64,000 bases of DNA from Anodontia alba (Eukaryota > Mollusca > Bivalvia > Lucinida > Lucinidae), in contig OZ024837.1 of assembly GCA_964016985.1 (NCBI GenBank), positions 39,377,529 to 39,441,528 on the forward strand, given 5' to 3'. Shown here piece after piece: positions 49,582 to 60,650 of this stretch (the first letter of the stretch is position 1; every line of letters begins with the position of its first letter). A program made the translations under genes and the position numbers. The notes beneath the pieces were generated by a model that was given only the letters and a program-made list of their open reading frames with translations, did not search any database and was not told where the DNA came from.

Positions 49582-50175
49582 CATTACGAAAACGCGCCTA
49601 TTCAAATATATATTAAAAATTTCATCACCAAAATATGAAACTTTTCAGATAAAAAGTTCTGATATTTTTCATATGTCTGCTCAAAACATAGATTGTTGGT
49701 ACTCGTTAGAACCGCCTTATTGAGGCGGTTCTAACAAATACCCACAATTAATGTTTTTAGAAGAAATAAGAAAAATAATGTATACCCCAGTAGAGCCGAC
49801 CTCGGTGGCTCAGTTGTATGCGCCGTCCGACTGGAGACCAGGATGTCGCGGGTTCAACCCCCACCGAGGTTGGTAACATTCTTTCGTGGAGATTGATTGT
49901 GAAATATTTTCTACGGTCATTCTCTCCCTTCCGCTGATTAAAGAAGGGCGGTTGTCAGTCTGGCGAAAGAATATGCACAATACTGGTTAACCGCTTAAAG
50001 GACTAAGCCTGCCCAGCAAACATGTGGTTAGGTAAACTGACCGCGCTCGACATGACCCCACTTGGTTGACTGGGCCGTAAAACCTCAACATAAACAAACA
50101 CCCCTGTAAACCCCAGTTTTACTATATAAAAATGGGGTTTAAGGGGGTCAAAATTATATAGGTATGTTTTCATGA
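49582..50175 (-). mobile_element. Family A MITE split by a SINE
   Basis: The left part ends at ATGTATACCCCAGTA (49793). The right part resumes at ACCCCTGTAAACCCCAGTTT (about 50100) and ends TATGTTTTCATGAGG. Confidence 0.88.
49794..50099 (+). mobile_element. Family F SINE inserted in family A
   Basis: Full length: head CTCGGTGGCTCAGTTGTATG and GGTTCAACCCCC, 3' end GACTGGGCCGTAAAACCTCA plus ACATAAACAAAC. A 9-base host word (ACCCCAGTA / ACCCCTGTA) is present on both sides, the expected target duplication. Confidence 0.92.
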
Positions 50176-50269
50176 GGAAAACAAACCTGATCCATGAGAT
50201 AATAAGAAACACAGAAAATAACGTACCTTCTGTAAAGTAAAAAAGTAGGTTAAACTCCGACACGAAAAG

Positions 50270-50290
50270 TAAAAAAAAAAAAAAAAAAAT
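50270..50290. repeat. Poly-A tract
   Basis: About 20 A residues between two copies of AAGTAAAAAAGTAGGTTAAA-like DNA. Confidence 0.9.
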
Positions 50291-50845
50291 AGGTTAAATC
50301 CCGCTATTGGTTCATATAAATCGAGTAATTTATAAAGCAATTAGTCCTGATGACTCTAGCCTGCTGACAGTTGTAAAACAAAAGTAAAGGGAACATATTT
50401 TACTGACACATGTAAACCATAACGGAGCAGCGCCGTGCGAAAATATGCCATCGACAGATACACTACGCAGACAGCGTTGACCTTAATCAGACTGCAAATC
50501 GGTGTAGACTGATCAAAATTTTTGTTATACACTTACAAAATATCTGGATGCTGACTATTGAGTATTTCCTTGTTCAGCGTTGGATAGGACGGCCTTTGTA
50601 GTACGCATATGGTCTGACGAGAGCCGTACTGAAGGCACTATTTTGCAAGACGCGGCCGAGCTTATGATGCAAAATTAATACGTTAACGGAAGAATATACT
50701 TATGCGTTTCGAGGGGCGTTCATTAATTAATAAACAGAAAAGTGCATTCTAAAAGTGTACTTTGCGCATCTGTATACAGCGGAAGCAAATATTGTCTTGG
50801 GCATGCTGATCAGGGTCTTATATGTTCGACTGGATAGATACAAGG

Positions 50846-51478
50846 TACAGTCAACCCTCATTATACCGACACTCAATACAACGACAAAATTCGTTATATT
50901 GACAATTTGACTAACACGTAACCCCTCTCTCAAGAGGTGACAGTTGATCAGAATTATGCAGGAACATTATTATTCAATACTTCAAGCAACATATGTTTTG
51001 GATATTTGTAAGAATCGCCTCACCGAGGCGATTCTAACAAATATCTAAAACATACGTTCTATAAAAGAATACATCACGAAAACATGCCTATACAATAATG
51101 ACCCCCTAAAACCTCAATTTTATATAGTAAAACTGAGGTTTACAGGGGTATACATTATTTTTCTTACTTCTGCTCAAAAACATAGATTGTGGGTACTTGT
51201 TAGAACCGCCTCACCGAGGCGGTTCTAACGAGTACGCACAATCTATATTTTGAGCAGAAATATGAAAAATATCAGATTTTTTCTTATCTGATTTTTTTTA
51301 TTGTTTGGTGGTAAAATTTTCAATATATTCGAATAGGCGTGTTTTTGTAATGGCAATAAAACATGGCATTTGTTGCATATCATTCTGCTAATAAAGAATT
51401 CGTTACAACAGCAAATTCATTTTAATGGCAATATCTTTTGGAACAAATGCTGTCATTTTAACGAGGGTTCAATGTCTT
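50846..51478 (+). mobile_element. Family P MITE carrying a family A MITE
   Basis: ACAGTCAACCCTCATTATAC at the left, AACGAGGGTTCAATGT at the right. Its own core GATATTTGTAAGAATCGCCT / AGGCGATTCTAACAAATATC lies at 50997-51044. Family A is inserted at 51072. Confidence 0.75.
51072..51352 (+). mobile_element. Family A MITE inside family P
   Basis: Complete; two hairpin cores of different families lie within 200 bases here. Confidence 0.9.
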
Positions 51479-51479
51479 G

Positions 51480-52160
51480 TATATATACGTTTTTGCATAT
51501 ATGCGTTTTTGAAAAAAAAAAAAAAAAAAAAACAAGACTAACACATCTTTGGGTCAAATCATGTCATTGTACAGAGGATTCAATGTAATCATTGTTTTCT
51601 ATATTTCAAAATGACAAACAGCGTGTCATTTAGTTTACTAAACTGTCGAACCTAGATAAATATGCGTTAAACTGCAAATAAACTAAAATGTAACTTCATA
51701 AGCGGTTGATCTCTCCTCGTAAGTACACAGATGTGATTGATGTCTCGGTATGCATGAAGGACCACGTGATATTACTAACGACTGTGACATTAGACAATTG
51801 TATTTAATGTCCGCATACAAAGTATTATAATCAATCTTTATCTATCTGTCTATACACTTATTCAACTATGTGTCTGTCTGTCTGTCTGTCTTTGTGTGTG
51901 TGTCTCTCTCATTTTTTTCATAGCTTGTAGTCATTTTTACTATCTTGAGAAAAATGGATTTTTTATTTAAAAAAAAATCTGAATACAGACTAGACCTTAA
52001 AACACTGTGTGCATAGATTATAATGACAAATTTAAGGTTTTTCATTGAATCATGACAAAAAAAAAAATGGCAAATTTACTTCTGCATGAAGTGCCATGCA
52101 AAAAAGTGACTTCCGAAAGAAAGCAGAGTAATTATTCTCCGTACAGATAGCTATACTTCT
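51480..52160. other. Unassigned DNA with short tracts
   Basis: A-run (51514-51531), CTGT tract (51870-51890), GT/CT tract to 51910. No gene seen. Confidence 0.5.
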
Positions 52161-52170
52161 CCAAACTTAC

Positions 52171-52250
52171 CTGCTGTAAAGTTGTTAATGTTCTGAGTAA
52201 CTTGCCGTGATTTTAGAATTTGCTACTTTAGTAGGCATTTGGTGATACAA
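52171..52250 (-). other. Possible 5' untranslated exon with GTAAGT donor
   Basis: On the minus strand, AACTTTACAGCAG|GTAAGT is a strong donor (intron begins at 52170). It lies about 130 bases downstream of two cAMP-response elements. The upper end is arbitrary. The next minus-strand coding exon is the receptor at 45576, so this may be its first, non-coding exon; it could also belong to the cadherin-repeat gene. Confidence 0.35.
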
Positions 52251-52309
52251 CAGAGTGAGTCTGACGAATATGAAGCCTTGAGATGGCGTTTCACGCGCGT
52301 AAAGAATAA

Positions 52310-52351
52310 TGACGTCACGCACCAACTATGACGTCATGTTTGAAAACGTCA
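52310..52351. promoter_or_regulatory. Pair of cAMP-response elements (TGACGTCA)
   Basis: There are perfect palindromic TGACGTCA sites at 52310-52317 and 52329-52336 (19 bp apart, start to start), with a partial site (AACGTCAC) at 52344-52351. CREB/ATF proteins bind this motif. Clustered sites just upstream of a candidate first exon suggest a promoter for a minus-strand transcript. Confidence 0.4.
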
Positions 52352-53090
52352 CCTTGTTGTGGAGACACAAGAGCCTGAAGTTATATTTCGACGAAGTCGG
52401 TTAAAATCATTTGATGACCCATGAATGTATAGAAAATAGTATATGTCGTGAGATATGCATATTTTGCGTAAAAAAAACGTTATTTTTTCGTATTATTAAA
52501 GTCGATTTTCTTAACTAAGTGCAATGTTTCTGGATGTTTTATTTATTTATTTATTTATTTATTTTTAACTTAACGATGTAAAGTAAAATTAACAGTTAAG
52601 TAAATTTCACGTTTTCCTATATTTCCGATTGTACCAGTGTGCTTCGGTAAATACTTTCGTAAGAAAATATAATCAAGGTTAGCTTTTTTTTCCTAAAAAA
52701 AAAAAGAAACAAGGTCAGCTTTTTTTCAAAAGTTTAGAAAGTCATCTTTTTTGCATGATTGCATGTAATGGTGTTTAAAAGAGCTAAACCAAAATACTAT
52801 GCCTGCCATTTACCTCTGTTTAACGTGAATAATCGGAATGAAGTCGATGGCTTTGTAGGTTATCAAGGGTACATGTACATGTATGTTTGCGTAGACTGGG
52901 TGTTTAGACGCACCATAATTACATCATCTAAGTTATCCATGAATTCTTATTCTACATTATCAGTCTCCATCACCTACTAATGACGCAATGTTATTATTTA
53001 AAACACCTTTCGATTTTCGAAATCGTATAAGGCTACATGTAGGCCTACTAAGGAAAGAAAAAAAGTAAGTATAACGCCAAGCTCTTGTGG
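52352..53090. other. Unassigned DNA upstream of the possible promoter
   Basis: An ATTT tract at 52540-52565, otherwise no recognised repeat or exon. Confidence 0.4.
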
Positions 53091-53097
53091 TTGGAGA

Positions 53098-53378
53098 CAT
53101 TACGAAAACTTGCCTATTCACATATATAGAAAATTTTATCTCCAAAAACTGAAAATTTTCAGATTAAAAACTCAGATATTTTTTCATATTTCTGCTCAAA
53201 ACATAGATTGTGGGTACTCGTTAGAACCGCCTCGACGAGGCGGTTCTAACGAGTACCCACAATCTATGTTTTTGAGCAGAAATAAGAAAAATAATGTTAT
53301 ACCCCTGTAAACCCCAGTTTTACTATATAAAAGTGGGGTTTAAGGGGGTCAAAATTATATAAGTATGTTTTCGTGATG
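53098..53378 (-). mobile_element. Family A MITE
   Basis: Complete reverse copy with perfect core. Confidence 0.92.
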
Positions 53379-53419
53379 TATTTGTATAACAATTGAAGCC
53401 TATTTCATTTTTACACTAG

Positions 53420-53830
53420 CCCTGCTGAACTCGGACATATCCTGCCTTTGCAAACAGTGCAGTCCAGTATATTATGATATTTTTTGCTGAAAAAATGTGA
53501 GTAGCTTTTGCACATTTTTTTCAGCAAAAACTTTCAGCATATTTGCTTATCACTCAATGTAAATTTTAACGAATCGTTAACTAACGACATCGTTAGCTTT
53601 GAACAACTGGGCCCTGAGCTACAACAGTTAAGGAGATCGTCCTTAACAAGCTCGTTAAGCTAACGATGCTTTGAACAACTGGTCCAGATCAGTTGGCTTC
53701 TGAACTGATTTGGATTAGCACTGTTCGTCATTAAGTATGAAAACAACCTGGATAAGTAATCTGATTGGCTGAAAATTAAAAGTAGTAAAAGTAGATGTGG
53801 TATCTTAAATTATTCAGCAGGGCAAGGGTT
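53420..53830. mobile_element. Family D2 element interrupted by a family I MITE
   Basis: Inverted ends CCCTGCTGAACTCGGACATA and TTATTCAGCAGGGCAAGGG. The element is continuous in the copy at 61804-61999, which shows that 53463-53685 is an insertion. Confidence 0.75.
53463..53685. mobile_element. Rearranged family I MITE inside D2
   Basis: It contains TTTTTTGCTGAAAAAATGTG AGTAGCTTTTGC and GAACAACTGGGCCC, but one half is inverted so that a second TTTGAACAACTGG end lies at the right. The full-length relative is at 27592. Confidence 0.75.
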
Positions 53831-53879
53831 AAGTACGTGTATTGTTACGGAAGTTTGGAGGACGGGATAGAAGATAGTG

Positions 53880-54150
53880 TCACACTCGTGTAGTGCTCTG
53901 TAGTACCGCATTAGGTGGGCCGCGTCAACAAAAAAAGTGCATTCGAGCATGCGCAAAGTGTGCGGATTCATACCATCCTGCACATTTGCAAAGTCTCATC
54001 CTGGCACTTTGTTCTCCATTTATCAGACTATAATACTCAATGATTCTGTTTGCGTAAGTGCGAAAGTCCTAGTCAGGCTGCGCGGATGCGCAGGCTCATT
54101 TGGGCATTCGCCGTCCGCATATGCTAAAGAAACACGTTTTCGAATGACGT
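53880..54150 (+). mobile_element. Family E repeat, full-length type
   Basis: CATTCGAGCATGCGCAAAGT, TTCTCCATTTATCAGACTAT, CAGGCTGCGCGGATGCGCAG and GGGCATTCGCCGTCCGCATA. Confidence 0.7.
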
Positions 54151-54225
54151 AGCCTAGGTAACGTTTCCGCGTTGTGCAGCTTGAGTGATCTGTCGAGAAA
54201 AAAAGTTACTAATAGCGGTGGCCGT

Positions 54226-54228
<3 letters not shown>

Positions 54229-54305
<77 letters not shown>
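54229..54305. repeat. (CT)n(CA)n microsatellite
   Basis: CT 54229-54285 followed directly by CA to about 54305. Confidence 0.97.
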
Positions 54306-54782
54306 TGCTTCTTACAGCCTACATGTACCTATGCTGTCCTTTTCAAACGGTATTTGATGAGCGGAATTACAATCACGAGATCAAAAAAATTGTATCCCTT
54401 GTAAAAAAATATCGTAATATGGGTTAATTCGAATTCGTTGACCAATTTACATGCACACCTTGACACAAATATGAAATCAAGTTTACATTACATGTTAGTA
54501 TAACTGCCGAATACTGGCTCCAGTTCCAAGTGACTATTTTTTCTTATAGCCCTGTTTGAAAGTCCGCTAAAATAAAATCAAAATAACATCATGACTAGAC
54601 AGCTGCTCATCTGGTGACCAGCCTTCATAGTAATGATAATATTTTGGTTTTATTTCGGTGGACTGTCAAACAGGATCGTAAGGAAAGAAAAAGTCACTGG
54701 AGATTTAAACCAGTCTGTACATGTAACTACCGCAATATGAAATGTTGCATCGCTTTTTTTAGATTCAATATAAACTGGTTTA

Positions 54783-55075
54783 GGGATTTGCCGTCCGACT
54801 GGAGACCAGGAGGGCGCGGGTTCAACAACCGCCGAGGTCGGCAACATTCTTTCGTGGAGATTGATCATGAAATATTTTCTACAGTCATTCTCTCCCTTCG
54901 CCGATTCAAGAAGGGCAGTTGTCAGTTTCTGGCGAAAGAATGTGCACAATACTGGTTAACCGCTTAGAGGACTAAGCCTGCCCAGTAAACGTGTGGTTAG
55001 GTAAACTGACCGCGCTCGACATGACCCCATTGGATTCACTGGGCCGTAAAATCTCAACACACACACACACAAAAA
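54783..55075 (+). mobile_element. Family F SINE, 5' end slightly truncated
   Basis: It begins in the head (GCCGTCCGACTGGAGACCAG) and has GGGTTCAACAACCGCCGAGG, the body and the 3' end with an ACACAC/A tail. Confidence 0.88.
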
Positions 55076-55184
55076 AAAATTATTTAGAGTTTCACGGTCC
55101 TGTTAAAATTGTTATTGTCATGTCTAGCCGGACAGTGAACCTACAACTTTTCTTTTCTTTTTTTATTTTTTTCTGGGCAGGCAT

Positions 55185-55400
55185 AGTACCTTAAGAGGTT
55201 AACCAGTACTTTGTGCACATACTTTTGTGAGTTAACTGACAACTGCCCTTCTTGTATCAGCGGAAGGGGGATGATCGGAGAAATTATTTCATAATCAATC
55301 TCCACGAAATTTTTGTGGCTAAGCTGGGATTCGAACTGGAGACCCTGGCGCAGTCAGACGCGCCAGAGTCTGCATTATGTCACCCGGAGTATATATACTG
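55185..55400 (-). mobile_element. Diverged SINE related to family F
   Basis: TTAAGAGGTTAACCAGTACT and CTGACAACTGCCCTTCTTG match the reversed body, but the head differs: GGGATTCGAACTGGAGACCC and CAGACGCGCC. It may be a sister SINE sharing the body, with a different tRNA-like head. Confidence 0.6.
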
Positions 55401-55434
55401 TACGTTGAATAACATTTTATGATCAACTCACGAA

Positions 55435-55620
55435 AAGGGTCTTCATGCAATTAGCGGACAACGCAGGCCCTGATCAGCCTGCGCTTTCGCGCAGGCTGAT
55501 CAGAGCCTTCGTTGTCCGCTTACAGAATAAATGGATGATGAACAGAGAATTTTCATACCAGACTGCATGGACGCGCACGATCATCTGGACCTTCGCTGTT
55601 CGCATATGGCATAATGTCCT
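55435..55620. mobile_element. Family E repeat
   Basis: GCGGACAACGCAGGCCCTGA TCAGCCTGCGC / GCGCAGGCTGATCAGAGCCTTCGTTGTCCGC (quoted in pieces) is a strong hairpin. Confidence 0.75.
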
Positions 55621-55624
55621 TTTT

Positions 55625-56030
55625 CCCAAGTTACAAGTCATTTATCAATGTCTTTAAAACGAAATAAAAAATAATTACAGCAATTTAAAGTCAGTATATT
55701 TATTGACATTTACGGTGGATAATAATATTTGCACATTTAATACTGCACCACGAAACAAAATAAAACAAGATACAAACAAAACGAAAAGTAACAACACAAT
55801 ACGAGACATCGATAAAAAAAAAAAAAAAAAAAATCATGTGCCTGAGAGGACATTTATACATTTTATATATAATTATCAGTAGCTACAAATAAGCGAAAAG
55901 CATAAAACATATCAATCATTGAAAAAAACAACAACAACAACAAAAAAAACAAAACAAAACAAAACAATGACAACAAAAATAAACAAATTTAATACATCAC
56001 ATAATCATAAACATTAGGAAGGGTTTTGGA
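55625..56030. other. A-rich unassigned DNA
   Basis: A-run at 55814-55832, AAC-rich run 55925-55968. No gene seen. Confidence 0.5.
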
Positions 56031-56039
56031 ATTATCAAT

Positions 56040-56345
56040 TTTTATCACTTGTCCACGAACAAGTAAATGGTCAAAATCCATTTGTCCAACCATGAATTCC
56101 TTGCCCGAAAACTGGCATTTTTCTTATTTCTAGTAGAAAACATATGTTGTGAGTACTCATTAGAAGCGCCTCGGCCATGCCGAGGCGCTTCTAATGAGTA
56201 TCTACAACGTATTTTCTTTGTGAAATAAAAACAAAGAAATATGCATCATAATCTGGACACGCATTTTACCCAGAAGCTGAGAAGTATAAAATCCTTGTCC
56301 AATGACAAGTAAACTGAAATTCCCTCCTTGTCCTCCTTGGGAAAA
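56040..56345. mobile_element. Family Q element with a family-A-like core
   Basis: CACTTGTCCACGAACAAGTA and CCTTGTCCAATGACAAGTAA are repeated at the two sides. The core is GTACTCATTAGAAGCGCCTC GGCCATGCC GAGGCGCTTCTAATGAGTAT, close to the family A core. Confidence 0.6.
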
Positions 56346-56458
56346 TGGACACGCTGGGCAAGTCGGGCGTGGTAGAGCCACAGCCCCGCCTTAGGATTAG
56401 TTTAGGTCATACTGTAAAAGCTTGGTCAAGTAAAATTTCTCCCATGGTCATTACGAAA

Positions 56459-56748
56459 ACACGCCTATTCAAATACATTGAAATTTTTACAACTAAAAAA
56501 GGAACAACAATAATTTATTTCAGATAAAAAAATTCTGATATTTTTCATATTTCTGCTCAAAACAGCTCAAAACATAGATTGTGGGTATTCGTTAGAACCG
56601 CATCGGAGAGGCGGTTCTAACGAGTACCCACAGTCTATGTTTTGAGCAGAATAAGTAAAAAATATTGTATACCCCTGTAAACCCCAGTTTTAGTATATAA
56701 AAATCGGGTTTAAGGGGGTCCAAATTATATAGGCGTGTTTTCGTGATG
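56459..56748 (-). mobile_element. Family A MITE
   Basis: Complete reverse copy with AACAGCTCAA duplicated at the outer edge of the core. Confidence 0.9.
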
Positions 56749-57129
56749 ACATGTGTATGTTCAAACTCCGCCTGCAGACAGTCTGGCTGGCTTCTTCATT
56801 GACATTCACGTCGATCAAGAAGAATGTATTTATAATCATATGCAGTGATAATTCTGAACGGACTGTATACATGTACCTCGAAATATGGGAACATCTGGAC
56901 CCCTTATCATTCGTGTACTAAAACGTCTAACAAATAAAAAGTGTTCAAAATCTGCAGGGAGACTGGCAAACAGTGTAGACACTGAACAGACGCCGCAATA
57001 TTCAATTTTTACCACAGGAATTCTTAGTCCGTTTGTCTGAGAAGTTAGTATCGTCTAAAACTGTTGTACAGTACTTAATTTAAGTATATCTGAACAGTTT
57101 TCAGCAACAGCCTGGGCAAAGTCGTTGGC

Positions 57130-57335
57130 GTTTAACTCATTTTAGACTAAATATACAGTCCCCAAAATTTTATGTTGGCAGAGTCTAATTTTCTATTTTA
57201 CCGATGTCATGATATGAGGTTTGGATAGTCCTAGACAGAAAATGGCTAAACTATTTGCAAACTGTGGAGAACGTCACGGTCCGTGGCGTCTGATCATGGC
57301 CTGTACTGTTTGCCATTTGCCCTTTTTAGGCCCTT
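57130..57335. mobile_element. Longer family D element
   Basis: TTTAGACTAAATATACAGTC, GCAAACTGTGGAGAACGTCA and CTGTACTGTTTGCCATTTGC in the same order as 41890-42115. Confidence 0.6.
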
Positions 57336-57498
57336 TTTGTTTGAGAATTCAACATGTCAGACACAATGTTTCAGACCAAACTCTTTGAACGTAATAGGTC
57401 ATATCAACCCAAGTATACAGGAATCGCCTCAGAAAATGGCATAATGCTTACAGGGTAATAAAGATTGTCATTCTATAATTCCAACTACTCATCTTTAT

Positions 57499-57832
57499 AC
57501 AGTCGACTCTCGTTATCTCGCCCTCGCTTATCTCGAATAACCGGTTATCTCGAAGTGAAATTCTGGTCCCTGTTTTAACATGTAAATCTAAAAACAGGTA
57601 ACAAAATATTGTGAAAAAGAGGAGAAATTGCTCCTAAGGGAGCAATTTCTCCACTTTTCTACAATATTTTCAATATATTTCCAATTTTAGGAGTCACACT
57701 GCATTCATTTTTGAAATGCGGCTGTTTTATTTTATTTTGCCTCAATTTTGCAAATCTGATATGTCGAGGTACAGATATCTAGAATTGTTTCAGACTATCC
57801 CTTGAACTTCGAGATAACGGGAGTCGACTGTA
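57499..57832 (+). mobile_element. Family B MITE
   Basis: ACAGTCGACTCTCGTTATCT to GGGAGTCGACTGTA; hairpin GAGAAATTGCTCC / GGGAGCAATTTCTC. Confidence 0.9.
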
Positions 57833-58043
57833 CATGTTTTACGCAATCTGACTGGTTTAAGAAAAAGTTAACATTTCAATAAAGACCGGAGCAAGAATCC
57901 GTCGGATCTGTTTGTCTTTCGCCGTCTCAAAAGATTGACTTTTTTGGTCATATTTGTAGCATTTTTATGACAAAGTTAGAATTATAAGGAATTAATTATT
58001 ATTTCAGTGGATTTCATCGATGTGTAAACTCCGGCGAATTAGC

Positions 58044-58323
58044 AACACGAAAACATGCCTATATAACTTTAAACTCCTTACACCCCACTTTTATATAGTA
58101 AAACTGGGGGTTACAGGGGTATAAATTATTTCTTTTATTTCTGCTTAAAACAAAGACTGTGGGTACTTGTTAGAACCGCCTCGGCAAGGCGGTTCTAACG
58201 AGTATCAACAATCTATGTTTTGAGCAGAAATATGAAAAATATCAGAATTTTTTAAGTGGAAAATATTCCTTTTTTGTGGTTGTAATATGTTCAATATATT
58301 TGAATAAGTGTGTTTTTGTAATG
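58044..58323 (+). mobile_element. Family A MITE, older copy
   Basis: The left end is changed (CAACACGAAAACATGCC) and the interior more diverged, but the core is intact. Confidence 0.85.
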
Positions 58324-58324
58324 G

Positions 58325-58436
58325 TCTGAAATTTAACATACCGTCAGGCATGCCGGGCGCCCAACGAAGACTCAAAAGAGCCCGCATATCCGCACAATAA
58401 GAGTCTTCGCTATCCACATAAACATATTTGCATATT
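58325..58436. mobile_element. Family E fragment
   Basis: GGGCGCCCAACGAAGACTCA AAAGAGCCCGCATATCCGC ... AGAGTCTTCGCTATCC. It continues beyond the next MITE at 58735-58830. Confidence 0.55.
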
Positions 58437-58438
58437 TA

Positions 58439-58718
58439 CATCACGAAAACATGCCTATCTATTTTTGACCCCATTAAACACCACTTTAATATAGTAAAAC
58501 TGGGGTTTACAGGAATATATATTATTTTTCTTATTTCTGCTCAAAAACATAGATTGTGGGTACTAGTTAGAACTGCCTCGTTGAAGCGGTTCTAACGAGT
58601 ACCCACAATCTATGTTTTGAGCTGAAATATGAAAAGTATCAGCTTTTTTTTATCTGAAAATTTTCAATATTTGGTGGTAAAATTTTCAGTATATTTGAAT
58701 AGGCTTGTTTTCGTAATG
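58439..58718 (+). mobile_element. Family A MITE
   Basis: Complete; inserted between family E pieces. Confidence 0.9.
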
Positions 58719-59078
58719 AGCTATGTTGAGAGCTATCCAAAATGCGCCCAATGAAGATACTGGTAGGACCGCACAGTCCGCTCTACGTGTATATCCTCGC
58801 TGGGCGATCATGATTTCTGACGTTGCGGCAAAACTGTACAGACATTGTCTGATCAATACCCTTGCTATATTACAATATTACTATTGAATAATCTAGTTGT
58901 ATTTTCTTCTTCATGTTTCCAATTTTGATGAAACTTTCTCAGTACTGGATTCTTCATTTCTCTAATACCGTGATGTGTTGCCTGAAAAATGCCAGTTGAC
59001 ATGTAAGAGCGACAATAAATGGAAATAAATACTTTTTTATTATTTTATTTTATTTCATATGAAAAGAAATGCAGTACA

Positions 59079-59131
59079 CACACACGCACGCATGCGCGCG
59101 CGCACACACACACACATACACACATAAACAC

Positions 59132-59170
<39 letters not shown>

Positions 59171-59182
59171 AGAGAGAGAGAG
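59079..59182. repeat. (CA)n / (GA)n compound microsatellite
   Basis: CA with CG interruptions to about 59132, then GA 59135-59182. Confidence 0.95.
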
Positions 59183-59512
59183 TAAAGTTGAAGCAGACAA
59201 ACTATTCACTAAAAAATAAAACCTTTGATACGTAAGACATACGTATTTACGTGTTATATAGGAGCTGGTTGTGAGAGGTGGATTTTTAAAGACATATCAC
59301 CGCATGAAAAATGTATATGAAAAAAATGAAAGACATACATAAATATATGGCATTTATTTCTATAGTTCATACATACATTATTTATATACGTTTAGACAAA
59401 GCCCCCCGCCCCCCCCCCCCACCCCTTCATCCCCCACCCATCCCTGACCCACATCAATTCGGCGTCTACGGAGCGGTAAAGGTTCATAAATCACAGAACC
59501 TACTTACTTACC

Positions 59513-59556
59513 TCCATAAGCATGCCTTGCTGTGTTATCATATTCATAAGCCCCGC
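59513..59556 (-). CDS. Candidate short exon
   Basis: CTCTATTTTCAG acceptor and GGAG|GTAAGT donor bracket 44 nt. One frame reads GAYEYDNTARHAYG; the frame continuing from the 62461 exon reads AGLMNMITQQGMLME. Splice sites are strong but the frame is unresolved. Confidence 0.35.
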
Positions 59557-59596
59557 TGAAAATAGAGAAGAAGATACTTTACATTGTAACGTAACA

Positions 59597-60160
59597 CTGT
59601 CGAACTTCAATGGCTCGAACATTTTCGGGACCATGTAAATTTGTTTGCAGGAGATATGGGTATATGTAGTCCATCACGAAAACACGCCTATATAATTTTG
59701 ACCCCCATAAACCCCACTTTTATATAGTAAAACTGGGGTTTACAGGGGTATACATTATTTTTGTTATTTCTGCTCAAAAACATAGATTGTGGGTACTCGT
59801 TAGAATCGCCTCGATGAGGCGGTTCTAACGAGTACCTACAATCTATGTTTTGAGCAGAAATAAGAAAAATATCAGAATTTTTCATCTGCAAATTTTCATT
59901 TTTTGGTGGTGAAATTCTCAATATATTTGAATAGGCGTGTTTTCGTAATGGGAGCCACTGGTGGCAAATCATAGAGCCATGCCATGAGGCTAAAGGAGAT
60001 ATTTCTGATATGTGTATTCGAACTATAAAATAATGTGAAATTAAGCATACATTTTTACTTGAACTATTGGAAGAAATTCCTAGGGACTCAAAAACGAGTC
60101 TAACTCAGCCACGGTAAACTTGCATTCCACGTTCGAGTCATCGAAGTTTTTCTGTGATCA
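59597..60160 (+). mobile_element. Family C MITE carrying a family A MITE
   Basis: ACTGTCGAACTTCAATGGCT at the left, GGGACTCAAAAACGAGTCTA and GTCATCGAAGTTTTTCTGTG at the right. The uninterrupted order is known from 36242-36593. Confidence 0.75.
59672..59950 (+). mobile_element. Family A MITE inside family C
   Basis: Complete; its insertion point splits the family C word GTAGTTCGAGCCACTG. Confidence 0.92.
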
Positions 60161-60210
60161 GCATTTCAATAAAACAGTTTGCATGATCTTAATGTGTTTG
60201 GACAGATTTA

Positions 60211-60535
60211 TACAGTAATGCCTTGTTGACTCAAACACCGATGGCTCGGTTACCATGAATAATTCGAACTCGTTTTTGAGTCCCTTTGAAACTCTTCCGA
60301 CTGGTCAAGAAAACGAATCTTTAAGGAAACTTTCTTATTTCATCATGAAATCGTATGTTGTGTGTATTCATTAGAATCGCCTCATCGAGGCGATTCTAAT
60401 GAGTACACAACATATTGGTATTGTGTAGAAGATCGAAACGATTTCCCTAAATTATCGCCATTTGCTTCCTGACCTAGCGCCATGATTAACCTCAGTGGCT
60501 CGAGCTACCCATATGCACAGAGATGTTCGATCCAG
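60211..60535 (-). mobile_element. Family C MITE
   Basis: Reverse copy: ACAGTAATGCCTTGTTGACT at the left, core TTCATTAGAATCGCCTCATC GAGGCGATTCTAATGAGTAC, then AGTGGCTCGAGCTACCCATA at the right. Confidence 0.75.
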
Positions 60536-60549
60536 TAAGGTACATACCA

Positions 60550-60650
60550 AAACCTTCCGAAAAGGAACTTTCTCTAAAAGCAAATAATTTGGTTCCAAGG
60601 GAAGCGAGCACAATATTCCTTTTAGGCTAGTCCCCACTTTAGGAAATGAG
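60550..60650. mobile_element. Family N repeat fragment
   Basis: AGGAACTTTCTCTAAAAGCA AATAATTTGG and AGGCTAGTCCCCACTTTAGG words. Confidence 0.45.
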
